A DNA stretch of 64,000 nucleotides. Origin: JBAYOE01 sp050950065. GTDB lineage: Bacteria; Spirochaetota; Spirochaetia; Sphaerochaetales; Sphaerochaetaceae. Below the pieces are notes generated by a model. It was given only the letters and a program-made list of their open reading frames with translations, did no database searches and was not told the DNA's origin. The stretch spans positions 62,001 to 126,000 of the forward strand of contig JBMNGX010000005.1 in the NCBI GenBank assembly GCA_050950065.1, in the 5' to 3' direction. Below, piece after piece: positions 17,131 to 24,936 of the stretch. A program made the position numbers and the translations under genes. The stretch's first letter is position 1. Each line of letters begins with the position of its first letter.

Positions 17131-19555
17131 ATGGATAAAAGAGTTTTTGTAGCTGGCAAATCTAAAAAGCTTCTCGATGCGCTTGAATCCGTTATAAACA
17201 AAGATTTTACAAACTTAACTCAATTGATAAATCACCTAACTTTAGAAAAGATAAGAAACTCAGTTTGCATAATTGAAGATGAGATTTTAATAAAAGAGGA
17301 CCAAAAGTACTTTGTCGATTTTCAACAAAGAGCTTTTGAAAATGGGTGCCGATTAATTTTATTTGGAAATATTAAAAAATTATCTCAATTTAACTTTGAT
17401 GATGTAATTAAAAAATCTTTAAGTAAAAAAGAAATTCAACTAAAAATCGAGCTTCATCTCTCCTCTTTACGCCAAGTTGAAATTCTAAAAAGCACAACAA
17501 ATATAAAAGTAGTAGTTAAAACTCTCTTTGAGGATGCCCCAATTGGAGTGATGATCAGCAAAGAAGATAAGAGTAAAAAGGGGGGCGAAGAGTTAGAGTA
17601 TGTAAATAAAAAGTATTTAGAGTTAGCGGGTAGAAGTGAAAAAGAGATTGAAGTAGCTAACTGGGAGACATTTACCCACCCAGATGATCTTAAGATTGAG
17701 TTAATAAGACAAAAAGAGATGTTGGATGGGAAAGTTGCCTCTTACACTTTTGACAAAAGATATGTCCATCCCGATGGTAAAGTTGTTTGGGTTCAGCTAA
17801 TTGCAGCAATTCTAGATTTAAAACCATACCGCTACCTGGTTCTTATTCAAGATATCACCGAACAAAAAAATGTAGAGGGGCAACTAGCAGAGAGTGAAAG
17901 AAGCAGAAAAACATTTATGAGCCACCTTCCTGGGATGGCTTATCGGTGTAAATATGATCAACACTGGACTATGGAGTTTGTCTCTGAAGGTTCAATAGAG
18001 TTGTTTGGTTATGAACCATCAGCTCTTAGTAAATAATAAAGAGATTATCTTTGGCCAACTGATTGTCCCCCCATACCAAGATATAATTAGAAAAGAGATT
18101 GATGAATCTATAAGTAAAAGAGAGCCCTTTAAAATTGAGTATGAAGTTGTCACTAAAGAGGGAAAAAGAAAATGGGTTTATGAAAAGGGGCAAGGAATTT
18201 ATGAAGAGGATGGAACAGTGTGAGCATGTAGAGGGGATTATCTTAGATATTAGTGAACGCAAAGAGATGGAGAAAAAGTACAACTACTATTATCAAAGAG
18301 ATCGTGTTACCGACCTTATACAATTTCACCTACTTTGATTTTCTTTTAAAAGAACAATTACCCACAGACTCTAAAAAAATAATAATTGGAATTAACTTAA
18401 CCCCAGTTCATCAATTAGTGGCCCGTTATCGCTACTCTTATACTCAACTAATCTTATTTGAATTAGTTAAAAAGTTTGAAGAGCTGTGTAGTGAAAATAT
18501 TCAACTATTCTCTTTGTATGAGAATTGGTTAGCCCTCTATGTGAACAAGTATGGGGATAAAGAGGAGATTGTAGATCTTTTAACTAAGGTCAAAGAGATT
18601 TTAAATGAAGTGTTGGGTAGTGAGTTTGTTGGATGGGGGATAGGCATTGTAGATATTAAAGGCAATACAGATTTAACCACTGAGCAAATATTTAAAAACT
18701 TGATGGTAGCTGCCGATAAATCTTTAGATAGTTTTGATGATGAATTTAGGGTAGTTCACTTTGATAGCAAACTAGAAAAGCTCTTAGAAGAAGAGAACCT
18801 CATAACTGATAAAATTGTTGATTCTACCAATGGCAATAAAGAGGACTCCCTATATTTAGAGTACCAACCAATAGTGGACGCCAAAACAAATAAAATTTGG
18901 GCAGTTGAAGCTCTGGCTAGGATGAAAATCGAAACTCTAGGTGTAGTATCACCTGCTAAATTTATCCCAATTGCAGAAAAGACAAAACTTATTGTCCCTT
19001 TAGGTGAGAGGATAATTGAAAAATCGCTCGCATTTTATAAAGAGATTGCCAAAAAAACAAAAGATAAAATATTAATTTCTATTAACATCTCCCCAATTCA
19101 ACTTCTTAGTGAAGGTTTTGTTGAACAAGTTGAAAAAATAATTGTAGAAAGTGGTGTTAGTCCAAAGAGTATAATTTTTGAAATTACCGAAACTGCAGTT
19201 GCTTTAAACTTTGTTAAAATCAACTCAATTTTAAATGAATTGAAGGTGTTGGGAATATTAATAGCTTTAGATGACTTTGGTACTGGTTACTCTTCATTGC
19301 ACCGAGGAAGTGAATTGGGAATTGATTTTATTAAGATTGATAAAACTTTTATTGATCAACTGTTGTTAGTTGCTCGCCAATCTATAACCAGCCGACATTA
19401 TCTCCATGGCACATAAAGTGGGACACAAAGTTATTGCTGAAGGTGTAGAGTATGAAGAGCAACAAGTTTACTTAATTGAACATAAATGTGACTATCTACA
19501 AGGCTATTTCGTTAGTGAACCACTGAAAGAGCAAGAAATTCTTAAACTTTATTGA
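17131..19555 (+). pseudogene. PAS-PAS-(degenerate GGDEF)-EAL c-di-GMP phosphodiesterase gene broken by four frameshifts
   Basis: The reading frame passes through frames 1, 2, 3, 1 and 2 with protein homology continuing across each break. The breaks are near 18035 (after G-Y-E-P-S-A-L), 18222 (after E-D-G-T-V), 18318 (in the degenerate D-R-V-T-D-L-Y-N motif) and 19395 (before I-I-S-M-A-H-K). Each break is explained by one extra base. The joined protein has a receiver-like N-terminus, two PAS domains (about residues 130-250 and 255-370), a GGDEF-like domain that lost its GGDEF motif, and an EAL domain ending in V-I-A-E-G-V-E. The EAL signature reads A-V-E-A-L-A-R with D-D-F-G-T-G-Y-S-S intact. 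It would degrade c-di-GMP if frame were restored. Either a decaying gene or sequence errors. Confidence 0.8.
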
Positions 19556-19667
19556 ACAAAATAGATAACCAATTATAGTAATGTAACTTAGTCACTCCAC
19601 TAAAAGTACATTTATTTAGTAAATTGTATAGCGAGTCGTACAAAACTGCACGATAGCTCGATATTTC

Positions 19668-19690
19668 ATAACTTAACTAAGTTATTTTTA
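19668..19690. promoter_or_regulatory. 18-nt inverted repeat with following T run before the CoA-disulfide reductase gene
   Basis: ATAACTTA-AC-TAAGTTAT at 19668-19685 has 8-bp perfect arms with only a 2-nt centre, followed by TTTTTAT. It ends 20-25 nt before the gene start. The tiny centre argues for a protein-binding operator; the T run would also allow termination of transcription from the broken EAL gene. Confidence 0.4.
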
Positions 19691-19710
19691 TATTTGACAG
19701 GAGAAAATTA

Positions 19711-21723
19711 ATGAAAGAACTTTTGATTATTGGTGGAGTTGCCTCTGGAGCAACAGCGGCAGCAAGGGCACGTCGCCTTAACAACGATGTTAACATAACA
19801 ATTTTGGAAGCAGGAGCTGACGTCTCTTTTGCCAACTGTGGTCTTCCTTACTACCTAGGGGGAGATATTGAATACCGCTCCTCTTTAATTTTAGCTAGTC
19901 CTGAAACGTTTGATGATCAATACAAAGTGAAAGTTTACACAAACACTCAAGCTATTGAAATCGATCGAGAAAATAAAATAGTTAAAGCAGTTAATACAGA
20001 GACAAAAGAACAACACACATTCCCATACGACTCATTAATTTTAGCCCAAGGAGGAAAACCAATTATTCCCCCTTTAAAAGGTGTCGATAAAAAACATGTC
20101 TTCCAACTATGGACCTTAAAGGATATGGATGAAATTGATCTGTTCCTATATGAAAATAATCCAAAAAAAGCTGTCGTAGTTGGAGGTGGATTTATTGGTT
20201 TAGAGATGGTTGAAGCTTTGGTTAAAAGGGGAATGGAAGTTACCCTTGTTGAGATGGCTCCCCAAGTGCTTCCCAACTTAGAGGGGGAGTTTGCCGGCTT
20301 TATAACCAAAGAGCTTTTAGACTATGGAGTTAAGTTGAAATTGGGAACTTCATTGCAAGAAGTTGAAGATGATAAAGTAATTTTAAGTGATGGAACTAGT
20401 GTAGAAACTGATTTTGTCCTTTTATCCATTGGGGTAAGACCAACATTACAATTAGCCAAAGATGCCAACTTAGAGTTGGGTAAAACTGGAAGCTTGTTGG
20501 TTAATGAGCAGTTGATGACTAACGACCCTGCAATTTTTGCAGCTGGGGATATGGTCGAAATTGAAGATCGAGTTTTAGGGAAACACATCAGAGTACCTTT
20601 AGCAGGACCTGCTAATAGGCAAGGAAGAATTGCTGGTGAGAACGCTTTAGGTGGTTCAAGAGTTTATAAAGGAACTTCAACCTCTTCGATAGTAAAAGTT
20701 TTTGAAGCAGTTGCTGGTTCTACAGGAATGAGTTTAAAAGCAGCACGGGATGCAGGTTTTAGTGCCGATGCAATAGTTATTCACAAAGTTAGCCATACAG
20801 CCTACTACAAGGGGGCTGAGATGGTTAGTGTTATGTTGATTTGGGACAGGGCCACCAAAAAGATTTTAGGTGGACAAGTTGCCGGTTATGTTGGAATTGA
20901 TAAGAGAATTGATGTATTGGCAACTGCTATTGCTGGAGGGTTAACAATAGAAGATTTAGGGGAGCTTGGGTTATCGTATGCACCCCCATTTAACTCACCA
21001 AACGACCCAGTTAACATGGCCTCATTTACAGCAGTTAACCACGATACTGGCTTTAGCCCCTCAATTTTAGCTCAAGATTTAGAACTCTTTGTTAATGCAA
21101 AACAACCAGTTGTTATTGACTTGCGTGACCCAATCACTTTCTCCAAAGCTCATGTCTATAGTTCAAACAACATTAGCCAAGGTTCCTTAAGGGAGAATTT
21201 AGATCGAATCCCAGAGGGAGCTCCTATTTTATTAATCAGTGATGATGGACAAAAATCACACGTAGTTTTAAGGATGTTAAAAGGTTCTGGGTTTGATGAA
21301 GTTTATAACTTAAGTGGTGGGTATACCTCTATTGAACGGCACGAAAGAGCTATTGGTTATAAGCACCTCTCTGCAGGACTATTTCCTATAACTAAGAAAA
21401 AGATTAAAGATGAAACTGGTTTAACTGATGATGTAGAAGTTGAAGAAGAACAACAAATCGCAGATGTAGGTCCAGTTATTATCGATGTTCGAACTCCAAT
21501 GGAGTTTAACTTAGGGGCAGTGCCTAACGCAATTAACGTAGGTTTAGATGTTCTTAAGAGGTGGGCTCAAGAGTTAGGTGATCATGATCGAGAGATTATC
21601 ATCTACTGTGCAACAGGAGCTCGCTCCAGTTACGGAGTAAGACTTCTTCAACAAGTTGGCTTTACCAATGTATCCAACGGAGGAAGCCTCCACGAAATGA
21701 TAGAGCGCTTCCCGCTCGACTAA
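19711..21723 (+). CDS. cdr: CoA-disulfide reductase-like flavoprotein with two rhodanese domains
   Basis: 670 residues. An FAD/NAD(P)H oxidoreductase of the CoA-disulfide reductase/NADH oxidase/polysulfide reductase family, acting in thiol and sulfur redox balance in the cytoplasm. The N-terminal G-G-V-A-S-G-A-T-A-A FAD motif, the catalytic Cys43 in S-F-A-N-C-G-L-P-Y and a second Rossmann motif G-G-G-F-I-G-L-E (about 157-164) are present. A first rhodanese-like domain (about 465-555) has S-D-D-G-Q-K in place of the cysteine loop and is probably inactive; the second (about 580-670) keeps Cys633 in I-Y-C-A-T-G-A-R-S. The double rhodanese tail is longer than the usual single one. AGGAG lies 8 nt before the ATG. 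Confidence 0.9.
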   Translation: MKELLIIGGVASGATAAARARRLNNDVNITILEAGADVSFANCGLPYYLGGDIEYRSSLILASPETFDDQYKVKVYTNTQAIEIDRENKIVKAVNTETKEQHTFPYDSLILAQGGKPIIPPLKGVDKKHVFQLWTLKDMDEIDLFLYENNPKKAVVVGGGFIGLEMVEALVKRGMEVTLVEMAPQVLPNLEGEFAGFITKELLDYGVKLKLGTSLQEVEDDKVILSDGTSVETDFVLLSIGVRPTLQLAKDANLELGKTGSLLVNEQLMTNDPAIFAAGDMVEIEDRVLGKHIRVPLAGPANRQGRIAGENALGGSRVYKGTSTSSIVKVFEAVAGSTGMSLKAARDAGFSADAIVIHKVSHTAYYKGAEMVSVMLIWDRATKKILGGQVAGYVGIDKRIDVLATAIAGGLTIEDLGELGLSYAPPFNSPNDPVNMASFTAVNHDTGFSPSILAQDLELFVNAKQPVVIDLRDPITFSKAHVYSSNNISQGSLRENLDRIPEGAPILLISDDGQKSHVVLRMLKGSGFDEVYNLSGGYTSIERHERAIGYKHLSAGLFPITKKKIKDETGLTDDVEVEEEQQIADVGPVIIDVRTPMEFNLGAVPNAINVGLDVLKRWAQELGDHDREIIIYCATGARSSYGVRLLQQVGFTNVSNGGSLHEMIERFPLD

Positions 21724-21729
21724 AAATAG

Positions 21730-21765
21730 TGCCGAAGAGAAAAACTCTTCGGCATTATTATTGTT
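21730..21765 (+). terminator. Rho-independent terminator after the CoA-disulfide reductase gene
   Basis: Ten-bp perfect stem TGCCGAAGAG / CTCTTCGGCA (21730-21739, 21745-21754) with an AAAAA loop and a T-rich tail TTATTATTGTT. Confidence 0.9.
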
Positions 21766-21879
21766 ATAAAAAAGACATTTTCTTTCGATTCAAAATCTAT
21801 ACAAGTTGTGGTAAATATCTAACCCTTATAAAACTCCACAAAGGCTGCATCTTGGAACAGTCGTTGCTTCGTCGTTTAG

Positions 21880-22473
21880 AAAAACAAGAAGCTAGAAACA
21901 TTTGGTTTTAATCTTGAAATTCAAGACAAGAGCAAGGTTGATGCTACAGTAAAAAAAACATTCATAAAAGAAGACTCTTTAGGTAAATTAATGTTCTTGG
22001 AATTTGCTGGAAATAAACAATCAAGAACAATTAAAATAAAACTGGAAGTTGATACGAACCCTCCCAAGGGGAGTATTGATGAACGTAAGATTATAGACTT
22101 CCCATACATTAGCTCTATTATGTGCCAAAACTTGCCTAGTCTGTTTGCAGGAAAAATTCATGCGCTTCTATGTAGAGATCATATTAAGGGTAGAGATTGG
22201 TATGAATTTCTTTGGTACACCGCTCGGCAAACTTCAATAAACTACACTTTTTTACAAAATGCTATTTATCAATCTGGCCCTTGGAAAGGGGAAGATATAG
22301 CAGTAAATCATACATGGTGCATAGAAGAGCTCTCTAGTAAAATAAAGCAAATTGATTGGTCATTTGCTGCACAAGATGTACAGAGATTTCTTAAACCAAT
22401 TGAGATTGCTTCACTATCACTTTGGGATGACTTCTTGTTTTTAGAACAACTTAAAAAAATTCCAAACCACTAA
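21880..22473 (+). pseudogene. 5'-truncated AbiEii/AbiGii-type nucleotidyltransferase toxin remnant
   Basis: An open frame from 21880 to the TAA at 22471-22473 encodes about 197 residues; the first ATG is at 21991. The sequence matches the C-terminal part of AbiEii (DUF1814) toxins: K-L-E-V-D-T-N-P-P, then S-L-F-A-G-K-I-H-A-L-L-C-R and K-G-R-D-W-Y-E-F-L-W-Y. The N-terminal nucleotidyltransferase motif (G-G-T-x-L and S-E-D-I-D) is missing; a TAG at 21877 and a frame change just before 21900 close off the upstream sequence, which still shows an L-L-R-R-L-E-K-Q-E-A-R fragment in another frame. No AbiEi antitoxin is adjacent. It lies between a terminator and tRNA-fMet, so it is probably a leftover of a former defence island. 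Confidence 0.75.
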
Positions 22474-22600
22474 AAATTGTTTGTAAGTATTAATATTCCT
22501 AAATTTTGATGAGTAGTACAAAAAGATCTCTCTTGTCTAAAAGAAACTATAAAACCAAAATAGTTTTATTTACATGGCATTTCCTTTAGCTTTAATATAA

Positions 22601-22639
22601 GTCTACACATACTCTCAATTAGTGAGAGAAAATGTAGAC
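22601..22639. repeat. Nested inverted repeat in a 260-nt gene-free stretch
   Basis: GTCTACA (22601-22607) pairs with TGTAGAC (22633-22639), and inside it CTCTCA (22612-22617) pairs with TGAGAG (22623-22628). The rest of 22474-22694 shows no coding frame or other clear signal. It could be a small structured RNA, an old terminator or the relic of a mobile element. Confidence 0.4.
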
Positions 22640-22694
22640 ATAAAGAGTAGGTAGAAATGTAGATATGCTTGTAGGTGAAGGTTGACTGTTAAAC

Positions 22695-22729
22695 AAAAAA
22701 GGCTATCTACCTAAGTAAATAGCCTTTTT
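22695..22729 (-). terminator. Terminator of tRNA-fMet (can act on both strands)
   Basis: AAAAAAGGCTAT (22695-22706) and ATAGCCTTTTT (22719-22729) form an 11-bp stem with A and T runs on the outer arms, directly downstream of the tRNA on the minus strand. Confidence 0.85.
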
Positions 22730-22734
22730 GGTAT

Positions 22735-22807
<73 letters not shown>

Positions 22808-22820
22808 TCGACAATAAGGT

Positions 22821-22849
22821 ACTATAACGGTCTATCAAAAAAGAGTCAA
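22821..22849 (-). promoter_or_regulatory. Promoter of tRNA-fMet
   Basis: On the minus strand, TTGACT (22849-22844), 17-nt spacer and TATAGT (22826-22821). The -10 box ends 13 nt before the tRNA 5' end. Confidence 0.8.
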
Positions 22850-22869
22850 CTACTAATAGTAAAGAATAT

Positions 22870-22886
22870 TGTGTCAATATGACACA
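22870..22886. promoter_or_regulatory. Inverted repeat TGTGTCA-N3-TGACACA
   Basis: Seven-bp perfect arms with an ATA centre, located about 20 nt upstream of the tRNA-fMet -35 box and about 180 nt upstream of the sigma-54 promoter of hsp20. It could serve as an upstream activator site for either unit. The half-site resembles that of the palindrome before fabH (TTTGTCAAT). Confidence 0.4.
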
Positions 22887-23061
22887 GTAAATGATAAATC
22901 CTTGAATAATTTAGGTTGCATGTCTCAAGATGATGCAAATTGAGCCATTTCGGACTCTAGTGTGACATAAAGTCCCATTTGCAGAAGTGTAAGAAATGTA
23001 AGATCTTAATTTAATATTTATAACACATTGTAATATAAGGAAATAAATAGACGATATGAAG

Positions 23062-23078
23062 TTGGCACGCATAATGCT
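23062..23078 (+). promoter_or_regulatory. Sigma-54 (RpoN) promoter of hsp20
   Basis: The sequence TTGGCACG at 23062-23069 supplies the -24 GG (23064-23065), and exactly 10 nt later ATGCT supplies the -12 GC (23076-23077). This matches the RpoN consensus TGGCAC-N5-TTGC except for A instead of T at one position. The transcript would start near 23089, and GGAGG precedes the ATG at 23122. No competing sigma-70 promoter is evident. Confidence 0.7.
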
Positions 23079-23121
23079 TATATAGTTAGTGTAAATAAGA
23101 ATAATATTTTGGAGGTACAAA

Positions 23122-23565
23122 ATGAGATATGTAGTAACAAGAAACCCATCACAAGTAAGGAGTTCACGTGATTTTGACTCTTTATTTAACAGCCTATGGA
23201 ACAATTGGGGTCTCCCCCAAACCAAAAGTCCATCAGTGGACATTTGGGAAGATGAGAAGAATTATGTATTAGAGGCAGAGCTTCCAGGAATGGATGAAAA
23301 AGATGTTGATGTCCATGTAGATAAACATGTTCTTAAGATTTCATCTTTATGTGAAGCAGAGAAAGAGACAAAGAGTAAAGAGGATGCATCTCCTCAATAC
23401 TTAATCAGAGAGCGCTCATGCGTTAACTTTGAAAGAAGCTTTGCTCTTCCTGAGGGCGTTTATGAGGAGAAGATTGAAGGAACCTTTAAAAACGGTATTC
23501 TAACAATCACAATTCCAAAAGTTCCTGCTAAACAACCTAAAAAAATAGATGTTAAACTAAAATAA
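23122..23565 (+). CDS. Hsp20/alpha-crystallin small heat-shock protein
   Basis: 147 residues, typical of bacterial small heat-shock proteins. An ATP-independent holdase chaperone. The alpha-crystallin domain runs from about residue 37 (P-S-V-D-I-W-E-D-E-K-N-Y) to 140, with L-E-A-E-L-P-G-M-D-E-K-D-V-D-V, R-x-F-x-L-P-E-G-V and the hallmark G-x-L-T-I-T-I-P-K motif (A-x-x-x-n-G-x-L). An N-terminal arm has an F-D-S-L-F-N segment. It is monocistronic, preceded by a sigma-54 promoter and followed by a terminator. Confidence 0.95.
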   Translation: MRYVVTRNPSQVRSSRDFDSLFNSLWNNWGLPQTKSPSVDIWEDEKNYVLEAELPGMDEKDVDVHVDKHVLKISSLCEAEKETKSKEDASPQYLIRERSCVNFERSFALPEGVYEEKIEGTFKNGILTITIPKVPAKQPKKIDVKLK

Positions 23566-23583
23566 AATAGTAGGAGATCCAAT

Positions 23584-23617
23584 AAAAAAGGTCGCACAAT
23601 GTGTGGCCTTTTTCTTT
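23584..23617 (+). terminator. Terminator of hsp20
   Basis: AAAAAAGG-T-CGCACA pairs with TGTG-TGGCCTTTTT with minor bulging, followed by TTTCTTTT. It lies 19 nt after the stop codon. Confidence 0.8.
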
Positions 23618-23637
23618 TAATGTGGCCAAAGGTTTGT

Positions 23638-23670
23638 TATACTGAACTGTATTGATTAGTAGGAATACTA
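23638..23670 (+). promoter_or_regulatory. Possible promoter and small dyad before the encapsulin operon
   Basis: TATACT at 23638-23643 is a good -10 box but no clear -35 is seen at 17 nt. An inverted repeat TAGTA-GGAA-TACTA at 23657-23670 lies in the leader just before the AGGAGG Shine-Dalgarno. A weak RpoN-like TGGCC-N8-TTGT also overlaps (-12 GC reads GT), so the promoter type is unclear. Confidence 0.35.
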
Positions 23671-23685
23671 TTAACAGGAGGAAGT

Positions 23686-24042
23686 ATGTCATATTCAGAA
23701 CCTTATGATAACTTAGATGAAAAATCGCGTGAAATCTCACGAGCAATTGCCAGCCTAAGAGAGGAACTTGAAGCAGTTGATTGGTATAACCAAAGGGTGG
23801 TCACCTCTAAAGACCCCGAACTCAAAGCAATTATGGCTCACAACCGAGATGAAGAAATTGAGCACGCCTGTATGACCATTGAGTGGCTTAGACGCAACAT
23901 GGACAAATGGGACGATGAGTTAAGAGAGTATCTATTTACCAGTGGGTCAATTGTTGAACTTGAAGAGGGAGCGACCGGTAAAAGTTCATCTTCTGGTGTA
24001 AAGGGAGATTCTTTAGCTATTGGCGATATGAAAGGGGAGTAA
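23686..24042 (+). CDS. Encapsulated ferritin-like protein (EncFtn), encapsulin cargo
   Basis: 118 residues, two-helix EncFtn protein. Cargo of the encapsulin shell that oxidises Fe(II) for storage inside the compartment. The N-terminal helix has L-R-E-E-L-E-A-V-D-W-Y and the second helix carries the metal-binding E-x2-H (Glu57, His60) in H-N-R-D-E-E-I-E-H-A. After a flexible Gly/Ser linker (about residues 95-106), the C-terminus D-S-L-A-I-G-D-M-K is the encapsulin-loading peptide (consensus S-L-x-I-G-x-L). The shell gene follows 3 nt downstream. AGGAGG gives a strong ribosome site. Confidence 0.93.
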   Translation: MSYSEPYDNLDEKSREISRAIASLREELEAVDWYNQRVVTSKDPELKAIMAHNRDEEIEHACMTIEWLRRNMDKWDDELREYLFTSGSIVELEEGATGKSSSSGVKGDSLAIGDMKGE

Positions 24043-24045
24043 TTT

Positions 24046-24837
24046 ATGGATAATTTAAAAAAAGAGTTAGCCCCTCTCTCTTCTCATGCATGGGAAGAGA
24101 TTGAAAATAGGGCAGCAGAAGTTTTACGCTCACGTTTAAGTGCCCGTAAAGTTGTAAGAGTTGTTGGACCACTAGGGTGGAACCACACTGCAGTAACCGA
24201 AGGGCGAGTCGATTTGGTTGATGAAAGTGGCGATGTCAAAGTTGGTATTTATAGAATTAGCCCTTTGTGTGAGACTAGGGTAAGATTCACCTTAAACAGG
24301 TGGGAGATGGATAACCTCAACAGAGGTGCCAAAGATATTGATTTAGATGCCTTAGATGCTGCTGCAGAAAAAATTGCAGAATTTGAAGAGCAAGCTATCT
24401 ACAAAGGGTACAAAGGGGGAGGAATTGTTGGTCTAGAGGAAGTTGCCTCTCACAAACCAATCCCTTTTGGCAATGATGGTAGTACAATTATGGAGGCTGT
24501 CTCTACAGCCCTTTTAAAATTACGTACAAGCTATGTTAGTGGCCCATGTACTTTAGTTGTAGGAGACAAAGGGTGGTTGGAGTTAAATAAAGTTGTTAAA
24601 GGAACTCCACTATTAGATCGGATTGAAAGATTAGTTGGAACAAAAGTAGTCCACTCATTTGCCGTTGATGGAGCATTTTTACTTCCTTACGACGATGAGA
24701 ACTTAGAACTTTCCATTGGACAAGATTTTGCCTTAGGGTATGAGTCTCACGATACAAAAGAGGTGACTCTCTTTTTAACCGAATCTTTTACTTTTAGAGT
24801 TTTAGATCCAAATCTTATTGTCCCATTTAAGGTTTAA
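24046..24837 (+). CDS. Encapsulin shell protein, family 1
   Basis: 263 residues, typical of family 1 encapsulins, HK97-fold proteins that self-assemble into a protein nanocompartment. Family marks are the N-terminal L-A-P-L-S-S-x-A-W-E-E-I-x-x-R-A, the R-V-V-G-P-L-G-W segment (about residues 37-46), E-x2-A-I-Y-K-G near 122, and the C-terminal F-x-L-T-E-S-F-T-F-R-V-L-D-P motif. It immediately follows the EncFtn cargo gene, the standard iron-storage arrangement. Confidence 0.95.
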   Translation: MDNLKKELAPLSSHAWEEIENRAAEVLRSRLSARKVVRVVGPLGWNHTAVTEGRVDLVDESGDVKVGIYRISPLCETRVRFTLNRWEMDNLNRGAKDIDLDALDAAAEKIAEFEEQAIYKGYKGGGIVGLEEVASHKPIPFGNDGSTIMEAVSTALLKLRTSYVSGPCTLVVGDKGWLELNKVVKGTPLLDRIERLVGTKVVHSFAVDGAFLLPYDDENLELSIGQDFALGYESHDTKEVTLFLTESFTFRVLDPNLIVPFKV

Positions 24838-24857
24838 AGAAAAGATTTTTAGCAATT

Positions 24858-24886
24858 GAGCCCTGCAATTTTTGTGGGGCTCTTTA
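24858..24886 (+). terminator. Terminator of the encapsulin operon
   Basis: GAGCCC (24858-24863) pairs with GGGCTC (24877-24882) around a 13-nt loop, followed by a short T run. It sits 20 nt after the encapsulin stop. Confidence 0.65.
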
Positions 24887-24936
24887 AGTTTAAAGTGGGT
24901 TGCCTATGACAAGCTCTTAGTGGTAAATTTAGCCCC

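Noticed and set aside
19697..19702. TTGACA just before the CoA-disulfide reductase start as a -35 box.
   Set aside because: It lies 9 nt before the start codon with the ribosome site overlapping its end, so no promoter could work from there for this gene.
21729..21911. 60-codon plus-strand frame after the CoA-disulfide reductase.
   Set aside because: It runs through the terminator stem and has no family resemblance except a short helical tail that probably belongs to the AbiEii remnant.
22911..23243. 110-codon minus-strand frame upstream of hsp20.
   Set aside because: It overlaps the sigma-54 promoter and the start of hsp20, has no recognisable protein features and no ribosome site.
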